Shown here: positions 36,679 through 45,455 of the stretch, piece by piece
Layout: each line of letters begins with the position of its first letter
How positions within the stretch are numbered: position 1 is the stretch's first letter
Assembly (NCBI RefSeq): GCF_018398335.1
Contig: NZ_JAHBRX010000001.1
Span: forward strand, 2,472,001 to 2,536,000
Reading direction: 5' to 3'
Source of the DNA: Chelatococcus sp. HY11
Lineage (GTDB): Bacteria; Pseudomonadota; Alphaproteobacteria; Rhizobiales; Beijerinckiaceae
Length of the DNA: 64,000 nt
The notes under the pieces: model-generated
The model's database searches: none
What the model saw: the letters and a program-made list of their open reading frames with translations, nothing else
Told to the model about the DNA's origin: nothing
Made by a program: the position numbers and the translations under genes

Positions 36679-37428
36679 TCAGCCGATCCAGAAACCGCCG
36701 TTCACGTCGAGCGTTGCGCCGGTGATATAGGCCGCCTCGTCCGACGCCAGGAAGGCGACCGCGCTGCCGACATCGGCGGTTGCGCCCAGCCGCGCCAGGG
36801 GAATGGCCTGCTGCAGCCGCTCCCGCGTTTCCGGGGTGACGTTCTCGCGGATGAGATCGGTATCGATCAGGCCCGGCGCGACCGCATTGGCGGTGATGCC
36901 ATGCTTCGCCATCTGCCGGGCGAGCGTGCGGGTGAACCCCAGGATGCCAGCCTTGGTCGTGGCATAGTGGATGCCGCCGTTGATCGCCCCCTGCCGGCCG
37001 ACCAGCGACGACATGCTGATCACACGGCCGCGTCCCCTGGCGATCATGCCCGGCAAGACCGCTCTGGTAAAAAGATACACGCTCTTCAGGTTGGTGGTCA
37101 TCAGGCGGTCCCATTCCGCCTCGTCGATATCGAGGATGGAGAGCGCATTGTCCTGGCCGGCATTGTTGACGAGGATGTCGATGCCGCCGAGGCCGCGCTC
37201 GACCTCGGACACCATTCGCGTCACATCCTCCCCTCGACCGGCATCACCAACGACCGCGAGCGCGCCCTCTCCCAGCGCATCGGCCGTTCGACGCGCCGTG
37301 TCACCGTCGATATCGGCGATGGCGACCCGCGCGCCGCGCGCGTGGAGGGCCTCGGCCACGGCCCGGCCGATGCCGCGCCCCGCGCCAGTGACGACGGCGA
37401 CCCGGCCGTCGAGACGAGACAATGTCAT
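36679..37428 (-). CDS. SDR-family oxidoreductase
   Basis: The ATG at 37428 gives a 249-residue protein that starts LSRLDGRVAVVTGAGRGIGRAVAEAL, with the SDR Rossmann motif TGAGRGIG near residue 16. It continues with NNAG, the catalytic YATTKAG (Tyr and Lys present) and NAVAPGLIDTD. An in-frame ATG at 37647 would run back into the permease gene and is rejected. It should be an active NAD(P)-dependent dehydrogenase, probably of a sugar acid or polyol, in the GMC/ABC operon. Confidence 0.92.
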   Translation of the reverse strand: MTLSRLDGRVAVVTGAGRGIGRAVAEALHARGARVAIADIDGDTARRTADALGEGALAVVGDAGRGEDVTRMVSEVERGLGGIDILVNNAGQDNALSILDIDEAEWDRLMTTNLKSVYLFTRAVLPGMIARGRGRVISMSSLVGRQGAINGGIHYATTKAGILGFTRTLARQMAKHGITANAVAPGLIDTDLIRENVTPETRERLQQAIPLARLGATADVGSAVAFLASDEAAYITGATLDVNGGFWIG

Positions 37429-37433
37429 GTTGG

Positions 37434-38327
37434 TTATCCCTTGACGGACCCCTTGGTGAGACCGGACACCATGAGCCGGCCGAACAGGGCGAAGATGATG
37501 AGAATGGGCAGGATGGCGAGCGTGGCGGAGGCGGTCAGCGGCCCCCACTCCCGGCCGAAGAACCCAATGAAGCTGTAGATCGCGGGCTGGACGGTGCGGA
37601 GCGCCGGTGAATCGACCATCACCGAGCTCGCCACAAATTCGTTCCACGATCCCACGAAGACCAAGATGGCAGCGGCGCCCAAGGCCGGTCGCACCAGCGG
37701 AAGGATCACGTGGCGCAGGATCTGGAAGGTGGTGCAGCCATCCGCCGTTGCAGCCTCATCGAGCTCGCGCGGAATGCCCTCGATCGTGCCCTTGATCACC
37801 CAGATCGCCATCGGCAACTGGTGCGCCGCGTAGAGCATCGGCAGGACGATCGGCGTATTGGTGAGCCCCAGAGACGCAAAGTAAACGTAATTGGGAATAA
37901 GCAGGGCCGCCGCCCCAATAGACAACGGTATACTTGCGACCACCGCCAGAAAGAGCACCCTCCGCAGGGGGAAGTTGAAACGGTCGAACGCGTAGGCGGC
38001 CGGAAGGGCAAGCACGAGGGCAAGAACCACCGCGACCAGCGCATTGACCAGGCTGATGCCCAGGTTTCCACCGAAGCCGCTCAGGAACACGCGCTCATAG
38101 TTTTCGAGCGTGGGTGTGAAGCTGACGAATGTCGGCGGAAAGCGAAACAGGTCCGCCTGCCCCTTGAACGAGGTGATGATGCCCCAGATCAGCGGCGCGA
38201 TGTTGAGGATGACGAGACAGCCGAACAACCCGCTCCACAGCCAACCGAGGCTGGGCACGAAACGGCGGACCGGCGCGGCGGCGACAGGCGATGACATTGT
38301 TGCGGAGGTCATGGCCGTCATCCTCAC
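37434..38327 (-). CDS. Sugar ABC transporter permease, MalG type
   Basis: A 297-residue inner-membrane permease with six helices and the EAA loop DEAATADGCTTFQILRHVILPL that docks onto the ATPase. Its first codons overlap the stop of the partner permease. It belongs to the carbohydrate uptake 1 family with the upstream MalF-like permease and binding protein. No ATPase gene of the MalK/UgpC type is in this operon. Confidence 0.93.
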   Translation of the reverse strand: MRMTAMTSATMSSPVAAAPVRRFVPSLGWLWSGLFGCLVILNIAPLIWGIITSFKGQADLFRFPPTFVSFTPTLENYERVFLSGFGGNLGISLVNALVAVVLALVLALPAAYAFDRFNFPLRRVLFLAVVASIPLSIGAAALLIPNYVYFASLGLTNTPIVLPMLYAAHQLPMAIWVIKGTIEGIPRELDEAATADGCTTFQILRHVILPLVRPALGAAAILVFVGSWNEFVASSVMVDSPALRTVQPAIYSFIGFFGREWGPLTASATLAILPILIIFALFGRLMVSGLTKGSVKG

Positions 38328-39181
38328 GCTTGCCAGCGGGCGAGCCGCACATAGGACATCACGAGAAGAATATTGCCCGCGAACATGACGATGGCGAGCG
38401 ACGTGGCCGAGCCGAGATCGTAGTTCGTGAAGGCGCGCTCGTAGACATCCATGGCGAGGATGCGTGTGGCGTCACCGGGACCACCGCCGGTCATCACCAA
38501 GGGTGTCTCGACGGTGTTGAAGGTCGACAAGGTCAGGACGATGGCGATGAGCAAAAGAGGTGTCTTCAGCAACGGCAGCGTAATCATGCGGAATATCTGC
38601 CAGTTATTGGCACCGTCGATACGCGCGGCCTCATCATAATCATCCGGGATGCTTTTAAGACCCGCCAGGAGCACAAGCACCGCGTAACCGATACGCTTCC
38701 AGACCGAGACCGCGACAAGCAGCACCATCGCGCCGGTTGGATTGTTCAGCGGCTGCATCGCATCGAACCCGAGGAGCTGGATGACATAGCTCGCAACACC
38801 AATGTCGTTGACGAACACCCAGCGGAAGAGAAGCGTCGCGACCACCGCCGAGATGATCCACGGCACGATGACGACCATCTGCACGATGAAAGCCGTGCGC
38901 GCCGGCAGCCGGTTGATCCAGATGGCGAGCGCCATGGCGATGATGATGGTGAACACGACACAGGCCGCCGTGAAGACGCCACTGCGGCCAAGCGTCGGCA
39001 GCAGGGAGGGGTCCTCCAGCAACCGCGCATAGTTTCCGAGGCCGATGAAATCCGTCGGGGCTCCATACTCGATACGGAACAGTGTGAACCAAAATCCGTA
39101 AAGCACAGGAGAGAACAGGACAAAGAGAAGTAGCGCAAAGGCCGGCGCTATATAAACATACGCGATCGCGCTCGGTCTCAT
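38324..39181 (-). CDS. Sugar ABC transporter permease, MalF type
   Basis: A 285-residue permease with six helices (AIAYVYIAPAFALLLFVLFSPVLYGFWFTLF at the start) and the EAA loop YDEAARIDGANNWQIFRMITLPLL. Forms the heterodimeric channel with the following gene product. It is separated from the binding-protein gene by 173 bases that contain a strong stem-loop. Confidence 0.93.
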   Translation of the reverse strand: MRPSAIAYVYIAPAFALLLFVLFSPVLYGFWFTLFRIEYGAPTDFIGLGNYARLLEDPSLLPTLGRSGVFTAACVVFTIIIAMALAIWINRLPARTAFIVQMVVIVPWIISAVVATLLFRWVFVNDIGVASYVIQLLGFDAMQPLNNPTGAMVLLVAVSVWKRIGYAVLVLLAGLKSIPDDYDEAARIDGANNWQIFRMITLPLLKTPLLLIAIVLTLSTFNTVETPLVMTGGGPGDATRILAMDVYERAFTNYDLGSATSLAIVMFAGNILLVMSYVRLARWQA

Positions 39182-39317
39182 GTTGGTATCATGCCTTGGT
39201 TCGCAACGATATCTGCGGCAATTCCACGACGTGTCGGGCGTGCCTCATGTCCGGATCCGCGAAACGTCGACCAGACCGGATGTCGGCTATTCCGCCGCGG
39301 GCTACCGCGCGCTTGGC

Positions 39318-39344
39318 GGGGCATGCGCAAGCGCCCCATGCCCC
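39318..39344 (-). other. Intergenic stem-loop between binding protein and permeases
   Basis: GGGGCATG (39318-39325) pairs with CATGCCCC (39337-39344) across an 11-base loop in the 173-base gap of the operon. There is no T-tract, so it is more likely an mRNA-stabilising or partial-termination hairpin that favours binding protein over permease synthesis. Nothing else is seen in the gap. Confidence 0.6.
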
Positions 39345-39354
39345 GTATCGCGCA

Positions 39355-40674
39355 TCAGCGGTTGTTACGGCGGTTGAATTCCTTTTCCGCCTCCTCGAGC
39401 GCGGCCTTCGGTTCCGCGCCATTCACGACGACGTTCTGCGCCGCCTTGTTCAGGGTCTGCCGATAACCGCCGACGCCGAAGTCAATGGGGGCGAGCCAGC
39501 CGAAATTCCGCGCGCCCTCGGTGGTCACGGTCATATAGCCGTTGCCTGGCTTATCGAAGTAAGACGCGAGCGACTTGATGGTCGTGCCCAGTGTCGGTGC
39601 CTGACCACCCACCGTCACCCAAATGGAATCGCCTTCCGGGCCGGTCATATATTCGAGAAAGCGCCCGGCAAGTTCCTGGTTCTTCGAGCCGGACCATACG
39701 CCGACCGCCCAGCCAGCCATGACAGCCGGCGAATGGGGCTTTGTTCCATTGCCCGGCCACAGCATCTGACCGACCTTGTCCGCGCCGATCTTCGCCTGGA
39801 CGCTCGAGACGCGAACGCTCGCGCCCGTGTACATGGCAAGGCGCCCGGCCGAGAATTGCTCGATCAGATCATCCGGCGTCCAGGTCGCCGCCTGCTTCGG
39901 CGTGACCCCGTGCTTGCTGATCATGTCCGTCTGCAGCGTGAGCGCCGCCACGCCGGCAGGCGTCGCGAAACGCGCCTTGCCGTTCTCCTCGAAGATGGTG
40001 CCCTGCTCCGCGAGCGTCGCGGGGATCATCATCTGCGGATCGGCCTGCGCCTCGCTGAAGCCCTGACCGAACCCCCACCGGGTCACGGTGCCGGACGCGT
40101 CCTTGACGGTGAGCTTCTTCGCGGCGTCCGTAAATTTATCCCAGGTCGTCAGGGTCGCCGGATCAATACCCGCCTCTTTCAGGAGATCCGTGCGATAGAT
40201 CACCGATATGTAGTTCCGCGACGTGAACAGGCAATACTGCTTGCCGTTGATCGCGCATTGATCCCAATAGGCGCCCGCTTGGTCGGCAACCTGCTCCTTC
40301 GTCCATTTATCGATGAAGAGCTTGCGCAGATCCGCCATGGAGCCGGACTTGATGGCATCGCCGAGAAGATCCGTGATCACCCAGATCACGTCGGGCGCAT
40401 TGCCACCCCGGCTCGCCGCGAGGAACTTCGGCGTCATCTGATCCCAGACCTGAGGCTCCACCACGATCTTGGCGCCGGGATTGGCCGCCTCGAACTTGGC
40501 GATGATCTCGGCCAGGGCCTTCTCGCGCGGCGCATTTCCGGCCGGGTTCAGAAATGTCCACATGCGGATCGTCTCCGCCATGGCGCCGCTCACTGGCAGC
40601 GCGGCGGCCAGTGCGAGCAGGCTCGCCCCACCAATCAGACGCAGGCTTTTCGCCCCTATCGTCGTCATCATCAC
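39355..40674 (-). CDS. Sugar ABC transporter substrate-binding protein
   Basis: The 439-residue periplasmic protein has a signal peptide (LRLIGGASLLALAAALPVSGAMA, cleavage near residue 33) and an extracellular solute-binding family 1 fold: ETIRMWTFLNPAG, AEIIAKFEAANPGAKIVVEPQVWDQMTPKFLAA and NAPDVIWV. Such proteins bind mono- or oligosaccharides and some glycerol-phosphodiesters. It stands right after the GntR gene in the operon. Three ATG codons in a row leave the exact start open. Confidence 0.93.
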   Translation of the reverse strand: MMMTTIGAKSLRLIGGASLLALAAALPVSGAMAETIRMWTFLNPAGNAPREKALAEIIAKFEAANPGAKIVVEPQVWDQMTPKFLAASRGGNAPDVIWVITDLLGDAIKSGSMADLRKLFIDKWTKEQVADQAGAYWDQCAINGKQYCLFTSRNYISVIYRTDLLKEAGIDPATLTTWDKFTDAAKKLTVKDASGTVTRWGFGQGFSEAQADPQMMIPATLAEQGTIFEENGKARFATPAGVAALTLQTDMISKHGVTPKQAATWTPDDLIEQFSAGRLAMYTGASVRVSSVQAKIGADKVGQMLWPGNGTKPHSPAVMAGWAVGVWSGSKNQELAGRFLEYMTGPEGDSIWVTVGGQAPTLGTTIKSLASYFDKPGNGYMTVTTEGARNFGWLAPIDFGVGGYRQTLNKAAQNVVVNGAEPKAALEEAEKEFNRRNNR

Positions 40675-40707
40675 TTCCCTCCCCTTTCCTTCATTCTGAG
40701 TCGCTAA

Positions 40708-41442
40708 CTATTCAGATGCCCTATCTGGATCTTGAGCAGACAAGTCATTGAGGGCGCCCTGCAATGACCTGTCGATATGCTTGCGCGTCGCCGCGCGATA
40801 CTCGTCCACATCGCGAGCGCGCAGCGCGGCGATAATGGCATGATGCTCGACACCCTCACTCTCAAGGCGATCACGCCAGGAATTGAGGCCGCGCTGGATC
40901 CACGCACCAAGCAACTGCATCTGGATCGAGCGATAGAGCGAGATGAGGAGATCGTTGCCGCTCAGTTCCACCAGGGAATGGTGGAACCGTCCATTGAGAT
41001 CCACATGCAGCCGATGCGACATGCGCTGCGGCGCAGCCTCCAGCTTGGCCTGGATGCTTTCCAGGGGCCCGAGACTTTTCAGGGTGATCTTTCCCGACGC
41101 GAGACGATCGATGGCGAGTTCGCCAGCCATGACCTCGAGCCCGAAACGCACCTGCCACAAGTCCGCGACCTGTTTCGGGGTGGGGGTCCTGATGTGGAAG
41201 CCACGCCGTGGGATCGCCTCGATGTAGCCTTCCGTCGCCAGGCGCATCAGCGCCTCGCGCACGGGGGTCAGGCTCACGCCGAATTTCAGCGACAACTCTT
41301 GCGGATAGAGCCGCGCGCCGCGCTCGAAATATCCGAACAGGATCATTTCCAGAAGCGTGCGATGCAGTGTCTCCTGCAACGTCTCGCCGGGCTTGCCGAC
41401 CAGTTGGCCAAGCTCGGATGGATCGGGCAACGCGGAGGTCAT
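40708..41442 (-). CDS. GntR-family regulator, FadR/FCD subgroup
   Basis: The 244-residue protein has an N-terminal winged HTH (ERGARLYPQELSLKFGVSLTPVREALMRLATEGYIEAIPRRGFHI) and an all-helical FCD effector domain with the metal/ligand His and Asp positions (DLNGRFHHSLVELSG, HHAIIAALRARDVDEYRAATRKHI). FCD regulators mostly sense carboxylic or sugar acids. The gene overlaps the preceding dehydratase gene by 4 bases, so it is autoregulated with the operon. The perfect 16-bp palindrome at 42637 is its best candidate site. Confidence 0.92.
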   Translation of the reverse strand: MTSALPDPSELGQLVGKPGETLQETLHRTLLEMILFGYFERGARLYPQELSLKFGVSLTPVREALMRLATEGYIEAIPRRGFHIRTPTPKQVADLWQVRFGLEVMAGELAIDRLASGKITLKSLGPLESIQAKLEAAPQRMSHRLHVDLNGRFHHSLVELSGNDLLISLYRSIQMQLLGAWIQRGLNSWRDRLESEGVEHHAIIAALRARDVDEYRAATRKHIDRSLQGALNDLSAQDPDRASE

Positions 41443-42614
41443 GCCGGCACCCTCGGCGCGTCGGTTTGTGAAAGCAGGAAGCCATCCAGCATATCGACAT
41501 TCGGATCGCCACCGTGCCCCGGGGCATCGCGCGCCACGAGATTTCCATCCGCCAGGGACAGCGGCACCAGCGGCAGCTCATCCCGCAAGACATTCGGCAG
41601 GCGGTTCGCCTCGTAGCACCAGGCCGCCGGCAAGGCGCGGCACACATGCAGCGCCGCGGACACGCCGACACTCGTGCCGACACCATGGGGCGCGAGCTTC
41701 AGCCCCTCGCGTGCACAGAGCTCGCCGATTGCCATGAGACCGCTGACGCCGCCAGCACGCGTGATATTGGGCTGCAGGATGTCAACGGCCCCAGCCTTTG
41801 CAAGCATTTCGAAAGCCGGCAAAGTGAATTCGTTCTCGCCTGCGGCGATCGGCACCGGCGAGGCCCGCCGCACCGCGGCGAGCGCCGCCGGATCGTCCGG
41901 CGGAATAGGCTCTTCCAGCCAGGCGATATTGAGATCCTTCAGCCCCTCCGCGAGGGTGATGGCGTCTCTCAAGCCATAGGCGCAGTTGGCATCGAGCATG
42001 AGCTGATGCCGGCCAAGCGCCTCGCGCACGGCCGAGATATGATCGAGGTCCACGCCGATGCCCCTGCCGATCTTCAGCTTCACGGCGTGATAGCCCTGCG
42101 CGATGAGAGCTCGCGCCGCCGCGGCGGAAGCGTCAGGTGTCGGCAAGAGCGCAACGGGGCTGACATAGGTCTCGACCGGCCCGGGCGACCCGCCGAGGCG
42201 CGTCGCGAGCGGCTGGCCGGCACTCTTGGCAATCAAATCCCACAAGGCGATATCGACCGCCGCGAGCGCCTCGATCGCCGGCCCCCGGGTATGGCCAAGG
42301 GCCCGGAAATAGGTCGCGAGATCCCCCAGCATGCGGGCTGGCTCACCGACATCCTGCCCGATGACGACCGGCGCGATGACATTCTCGACAAGGCTCGCCG
42401 CCGCAAGCGGATAGGGGAGGCCAAAGCCCTCCCCCCAGCCGCTCAGGCCATTGTCCGCCGTCACCTTGACGAGCGTCGCATACTGGCCGGTCCGTGGGAT
42501 ACGGCGAAAATGGCTCGCTGGCGCCAGGATTTCGGGCGGCACATTGGCAAGCCCGCCATACTGGCGCGCAAATGTTGCAGCCAAGGGATAAACACTCATG
42601 CCGACAAGCTTCAT
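41439..42614 (-). CDS. Enolase-superfamily acid-sugar dehydratase (mandelate racemase subgroup)
   Basis: A 391-residue enzyme with the superfamily's metal ligands and acid-base residues: KxK in YHAVKLKIGRG, Asp and Asn in MLDANCAYG, Glu in AWLEEPIPPDD and AAGENEF, and His in LAPHGVGTS. This set takes an alpha proton from a carboxylate and usually eliminates the beta-hydroxyl, giving a 2-keto-3-deoxy acid. It is the first gene of the operon with a sugar ABC importer, two oxidoreductases and a GntR regulator. The exact sugar acid is unknown. Confidence 0.9.
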   Translation of the reverse strand: MKLVGMSVYPLAATFARQYGGLANVPPEILAPASHFRRIPRTGQYATLVKVTADNGLSGWGEGFGLPYPLAAASLVENVIAPVVIGQDVGEPARMLGDLATYFRALGHTRGPAIEALAAVDIALWDLIAKSAGQPLATRLGGSPGPVETYVSPVALLPTPDASAAAARALIAQGYHAVKLKIGRGIGVDLDHISAVREALGRHQLMLDANCAYGLRDAITLAEGLKDLNIAWLEEPIPPDDPAALAAVRRASPVPIAAGENEFTLPAFEMLAKAGAVDILQPNITRAGGVSGLMAIGELCAREGLKLAPHGVGTSVGVSAALHVCRALPAAWCYEANRLPNVLRDELPLVPLSLADGNLVARDAPGHGGDPNVDMLDGFLLSQTDAPRVPA

Positions 42615-42636
42615 GGGCCACCTCGCCCCAAAGCTT

Positions 42637-42652
42637 ATAAATTATAATTTAT
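42637..42652. promoter_or_regulatory. Perfect 16-bp palindrome, candidate GntR operator
   Basis: ATAAATTATAATTTAT is perfectly symmetrical and lies 22 bases upstream of the dehydratase start, in an AT-rich island (about 42630-42720) that stands out from the GC-rich neighbourhood. The same AT-rich stretch probably contains the operon promoter. Confidence 0.5.
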
Positions 42653-42726
42653 TTTTTTCAAGCGATAGCGATAAAGCTTCCCTGCCTCGATTTTATATTG
42701 AATTACAATGACTTATGTCTGACGCG

Positions 42727-43437
42727 TCAGGCGATCGCGATCCGGACGCGGCGATTTTGTTTGCCTTTTTTCTCGATGCCGGTCACGGCGACGCTGCCGA
42801 TTTCGCCGGTGCGCCGCACATGGGTGCCCCCGCATGGCTGCAGATCGAGGCCCGCGATTTCGACGAGCCGGACCCGGCCCGTCCCCATCGGCGGCTTGAC
42901 CGACATCGTCTTGACGAGCGAGGGATTGGCGAGAAGTTCATCGTTGGTGATCCAGCGCTCACTGACGGCAGCGTCCTGTGCCGCCATGGCCGTGAGTTCC
43001 TCGCTGAGACGATCCTTGTCGAGCGTGGCCTCGGGGATGTCGAAGTCGAGCCGCCCTTCGCCATCGCCCACTGACCCACCCGTCACGGGATAAGGCAGGA
43101 TGACCGAGAGGAGATGAAGTGCCGTATGAGCGCGCATGCGTGCGTAGCGAATGGGCCAGTCGAGCGCGAGCGATACGCTTTCCCCAACCTCCGGCCTGCG
43201 GGCGCCCTCCCCGATCTGATGCAGAACAACGGAGCGATCGGCGCCGTAGACAGCGTTCAAGACGGTGAGACTGGTGCCGTCCGCCAAGGTCATCGTGCCA
43301 CGATCACCGGGCTGGCCGCCGCCCTGGACATAAAAAATGGTCTGATCGAGTTGTAAGCCGACGTCATCGACCGCAATCACGCGTGCCGTGGTCTCGCGGA
43401 GATAAGCATCGTCACGAAAGAGAAGCTGCGTTTTCAT
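42727..43437 (-). CDS. AlaX-type alanyl-tRNA editing protein
   Basis: A 236-residue free-standing editing domain homologous to the end of alanyl-tRNA synthetase. It has FYVQGGGQPGDRG, the zinc ligands HxxxH in RAHTALHLLSV and CxxxH in PCGGTHVRRTGE, and a basic tail. AlaX proteins hydrolyse Ser-tRNA(Ala) or Gly-tRNA(Ala) and so prevent mistranslation. It is a housekeeping-type gene placed between two sugar-acid operons on the same strand, with no obvious link to them. Confidence 0.92.
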   Translation of the reverse strand: MKTQLLFRDDAYLRETTARVIAVDDVGLQLDQTIFYVQGGGQPGDRGTMTLADGTSLTVLNAVYGADRSVVLHQIGEGARRPEVGESVSLALDWPIRYARMRAHTALHLLSVILPYPVTGGSVGDGEGRLDFDIPEATLDKDRLSEELTAMAAQDAAVSERWITNDELLANPSLVKTMSVKPPMGTGRVRLVEIAGLDLQPCGGTHVRRTGEIGSVAVTGIEKKGKQNRRVRIAIA

Positions 43438-43559
43438 GCGCCAATAGTTAGAGCATTTTCGAGCGCAATGGAAACCCGATCGCGTGCACCTCCGGATAGG
43501 CGGCGGGTACGCCTGATGCGGGCCTCACGGCGAAATCGGGACATCCCGCTCAGATCATG

Positions 43560-44342
43560 TCAGAAGCCGTGCAGCGCGCCACCATCGACCACCAGAATAT
43601 GGCCCGTGACATAGCCAGCCGCGCGCGATGCGAGATAGGTCATCGCCCAGCCGATATCCGCACCGCTCCCAAGCCTTTTCATGGGAATACGCCCATCGAT
43701 CTTGGCGCGCCGCGCCGGGTCGCTCGATGTCGCCTTGCGAAAAAGCGGCGTATCGATCCATCCGGGGGCGACGCCATTGACACGCACCCCGCGCGGCGCG
43801 AGCTCGGTGGCCAACGCGCGTACCATCCCCACATGCGCGGCCTTCGCGGCGGAATAGCCGATGACATTCGGAATGCCAAGAAACGAGCTCATCGATGCTG
43901 TAAATAGGATCGAGCCGTTGCCGCTCGCCTCGATCTGTTTGACGAATGCCCGCGAACAGGCAAAAGCGCCTGAGACATGAATATTCAGGACGTCCTGAAA
44001 CTCTTCCGACGTCATCACCTCGAGCGGTTGCTTGACGGTTCGTCCAGCATTGTTGACCAAAATTGAAACCGCGCCGCGCTTGTCCTGCACCAGCCCTGCG
44101 AAATCATTCGCCTCGTCGAGTTTGGTGACATCGCAGACGAAGCCCGCCGCGTTTTCTCCCAATTCCGCGACCGCCTGATCGAGCTTTGCTGCGTCTGTTC
44201 CCGTAATTGTCACCCGCGCGCCGGCAGAGAGAAAACAACGCGCGATGTCGAGGCCGAGCCCGCTGCTTCCCCCGGTTATCAGGGCGTGATGGCCGGCCAG
44301 CCCAAAGACATCTTTCAGTGTTTCATCTGCCGGCAGCCGCAT
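43560..44342 (-). CDS. SDR-family oxidoreductase
   Basis: The 260-residue protein keeps all SDR motifs: HHALITGGSSGLGLDIARCF (TGGSSGLG), NNAG, catalytic Ser, Tyr and Lys in ASMSSFLG...IGYSAAKAA, and PGWIDTPLF. It resembles gluconate 5-dehydrogenase-like and glucose dehydrogenase-like enzymes. It is the last gene of the nine-gene operon reaching from 51028 down to 43560, so it probably interconverts a keto- and hydroxy-sugar acid in that pathway. Confidence 0.9.
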   Translation of the reverse strand: MRLPADETLKDVFGLAGHHALITGGSSGLGLDIARCFLSAGARVTITGTDAAKLDQAVAELGENAAGFVCDVTKLDEANDFAGLVQDKRGAVSILVNNAGRTVKQPLEVMTSEEFQDVLNIHVSGAFACSRAFVKQIEASGNGSILFTASMSSFLGIPNVIGYSAAKAAHVGMVRALATELAPRGVRVNGVAPGWIDTPLFRKATSSDPARRAKIDGRIPMKRLGSGADIGWAMTYLASRAAGYVTGHILVVDGGALHGF

Positions 44343-44402
44343 TTAACTTATCCTTCCACAGTCTCTGAAACCGGCCCGCCGGACAAAACGCTCGACGCGC
44401 AA

Positions 44403-45443
44403 TTAAGCCGGGCCATCCTCCGCACCGCGAACATCCACGAGGATCTTCGTGAAACCGCCGGGATCGGCATCCCACGCGCGCATCGCATCCGCGGCCTCGG
44501 CAAAGGGCGCCACGCGGGAAATAACGAGATCACCGATTTCGGGGCGTTGTTTCATGGCGGTAATGACATTCTCGAAATCGAGGCGTTGGGCGCCACGCGA
44601 CCCTCTGATATCGATCTCCTTCATCAGGAAGAAGCGGGTCTCGTAAGTCACCGGATTCTTCGCATAACCGACATAGACGACGCGCCCGCACGAACCGACG
44701 ATATCGATCGCTTGCGTGAAGGTCTGCTCCGCTCCCACGGCCTCGATAACGACTTGCGGGCCATCATCCCCCGTGAGTTCGCGTATGGCCGCAGCCACAT
44801 CGACCTTGGAGGCATCGACGCCATCTTCGGCGCCCAAGGCTTTCGCCTGCGCGAGCTTGGCACCGGCGAGATCAACAGCGATGACCCGCGCCCCCCGGGT
44901 CACGGCGCCAAGTACGGCGCCAAGACCGATGACACCGCAGCCAAGCACCACAACCCGCTCCCCCTCCATCACCTCGGCCCGGCGCACGGCATGAAAGCCA
45001 ACCGCCAGCGGTTCGATCAAGGCAAGATCACGCAGCGCCAATCCGTCAACGGGAATAACCTTGCCATGCGGCACAACGATGAACTCGGTCAGCGCGCCTT
45101 CCCGTTGCACACCGAGCGTCTCATTGTGCTTGCATGCGTTGGGCCGACCCATGCGGCATGCATTGCAAAGGCCACAATTGAAGTAGGGCAGAACGCAAAC
45201 ATGCTGACCGACCCGGAACTGGTCGGGAACATCAGCCCCAATCGTCTCGATGACGCCGGATATCTCATGCCCCGGAACACGAGGATATTTGACCAGCGGG
45301 TTCTTTCCACGGAAACTGTTCAGGTCAGATCCGCAATAGCCGATGTACGCTGTTCGAATACAGATCTCGCCACTTCCGGCGGGCCGCCAGGGCAGCTCCG
45401 TATAGGACAGCACGCCGGGCTGATCGATGGAGAGCGCTTTCAT
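44403..45443 (-). CDS. Zinc-dependent dehydrogenase, sugar-acid/polyol type
   Basis: A 346-residue MDR enzyme with catalytic zinc residues in IGYCGSDLNSFRG and PGHEISG, structural-zinc Cys in FNCGLCNACRMGRPNAC, and VLGCGVIGLGAVLGAV for NAD binding. The pattern is like L-galactonate, L-idonate and threonine dehydrogenases. It lies 12 bases after the enolase-superfamily gene and before the SDR, which implies oxidation of a hydroxy group of the sugar acid handled by the cluster. Substrate not determined. Confidence 0.92.
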   Translation of the reverse strand: MKALSIDQPGVLSYTELPWRPAGSGEICIRTAYIGYCGSDLNSFRGKNPLVKYPRVPGHEISGVIETIGADVPDQFRVGQHVCVLPYFNCGLCNACRMGRPNACKHNETLGVQREGALTEFIVVPHGKVIPVDGLALRDLALIEPLAVGFHAVRRAEVMEGERVVVLGCGVIGLGAVLGAVTRGARVIAVDLAGAKLAQAKALGAEDGVDASKVDVAAAIRELTGDDGPQVVIEAVGAEQTFTQAIDIVGSCGRVVYVGYAKNPVTYETRFFLMKEIDIRGSRGAQRLDFENVITAMKQRPEIGDLVISRVAPFAEAADAMRAWDADPGGFTKILVDVRGAEDGPA

Positions 45444-45455
45444 GACACATCTCGC

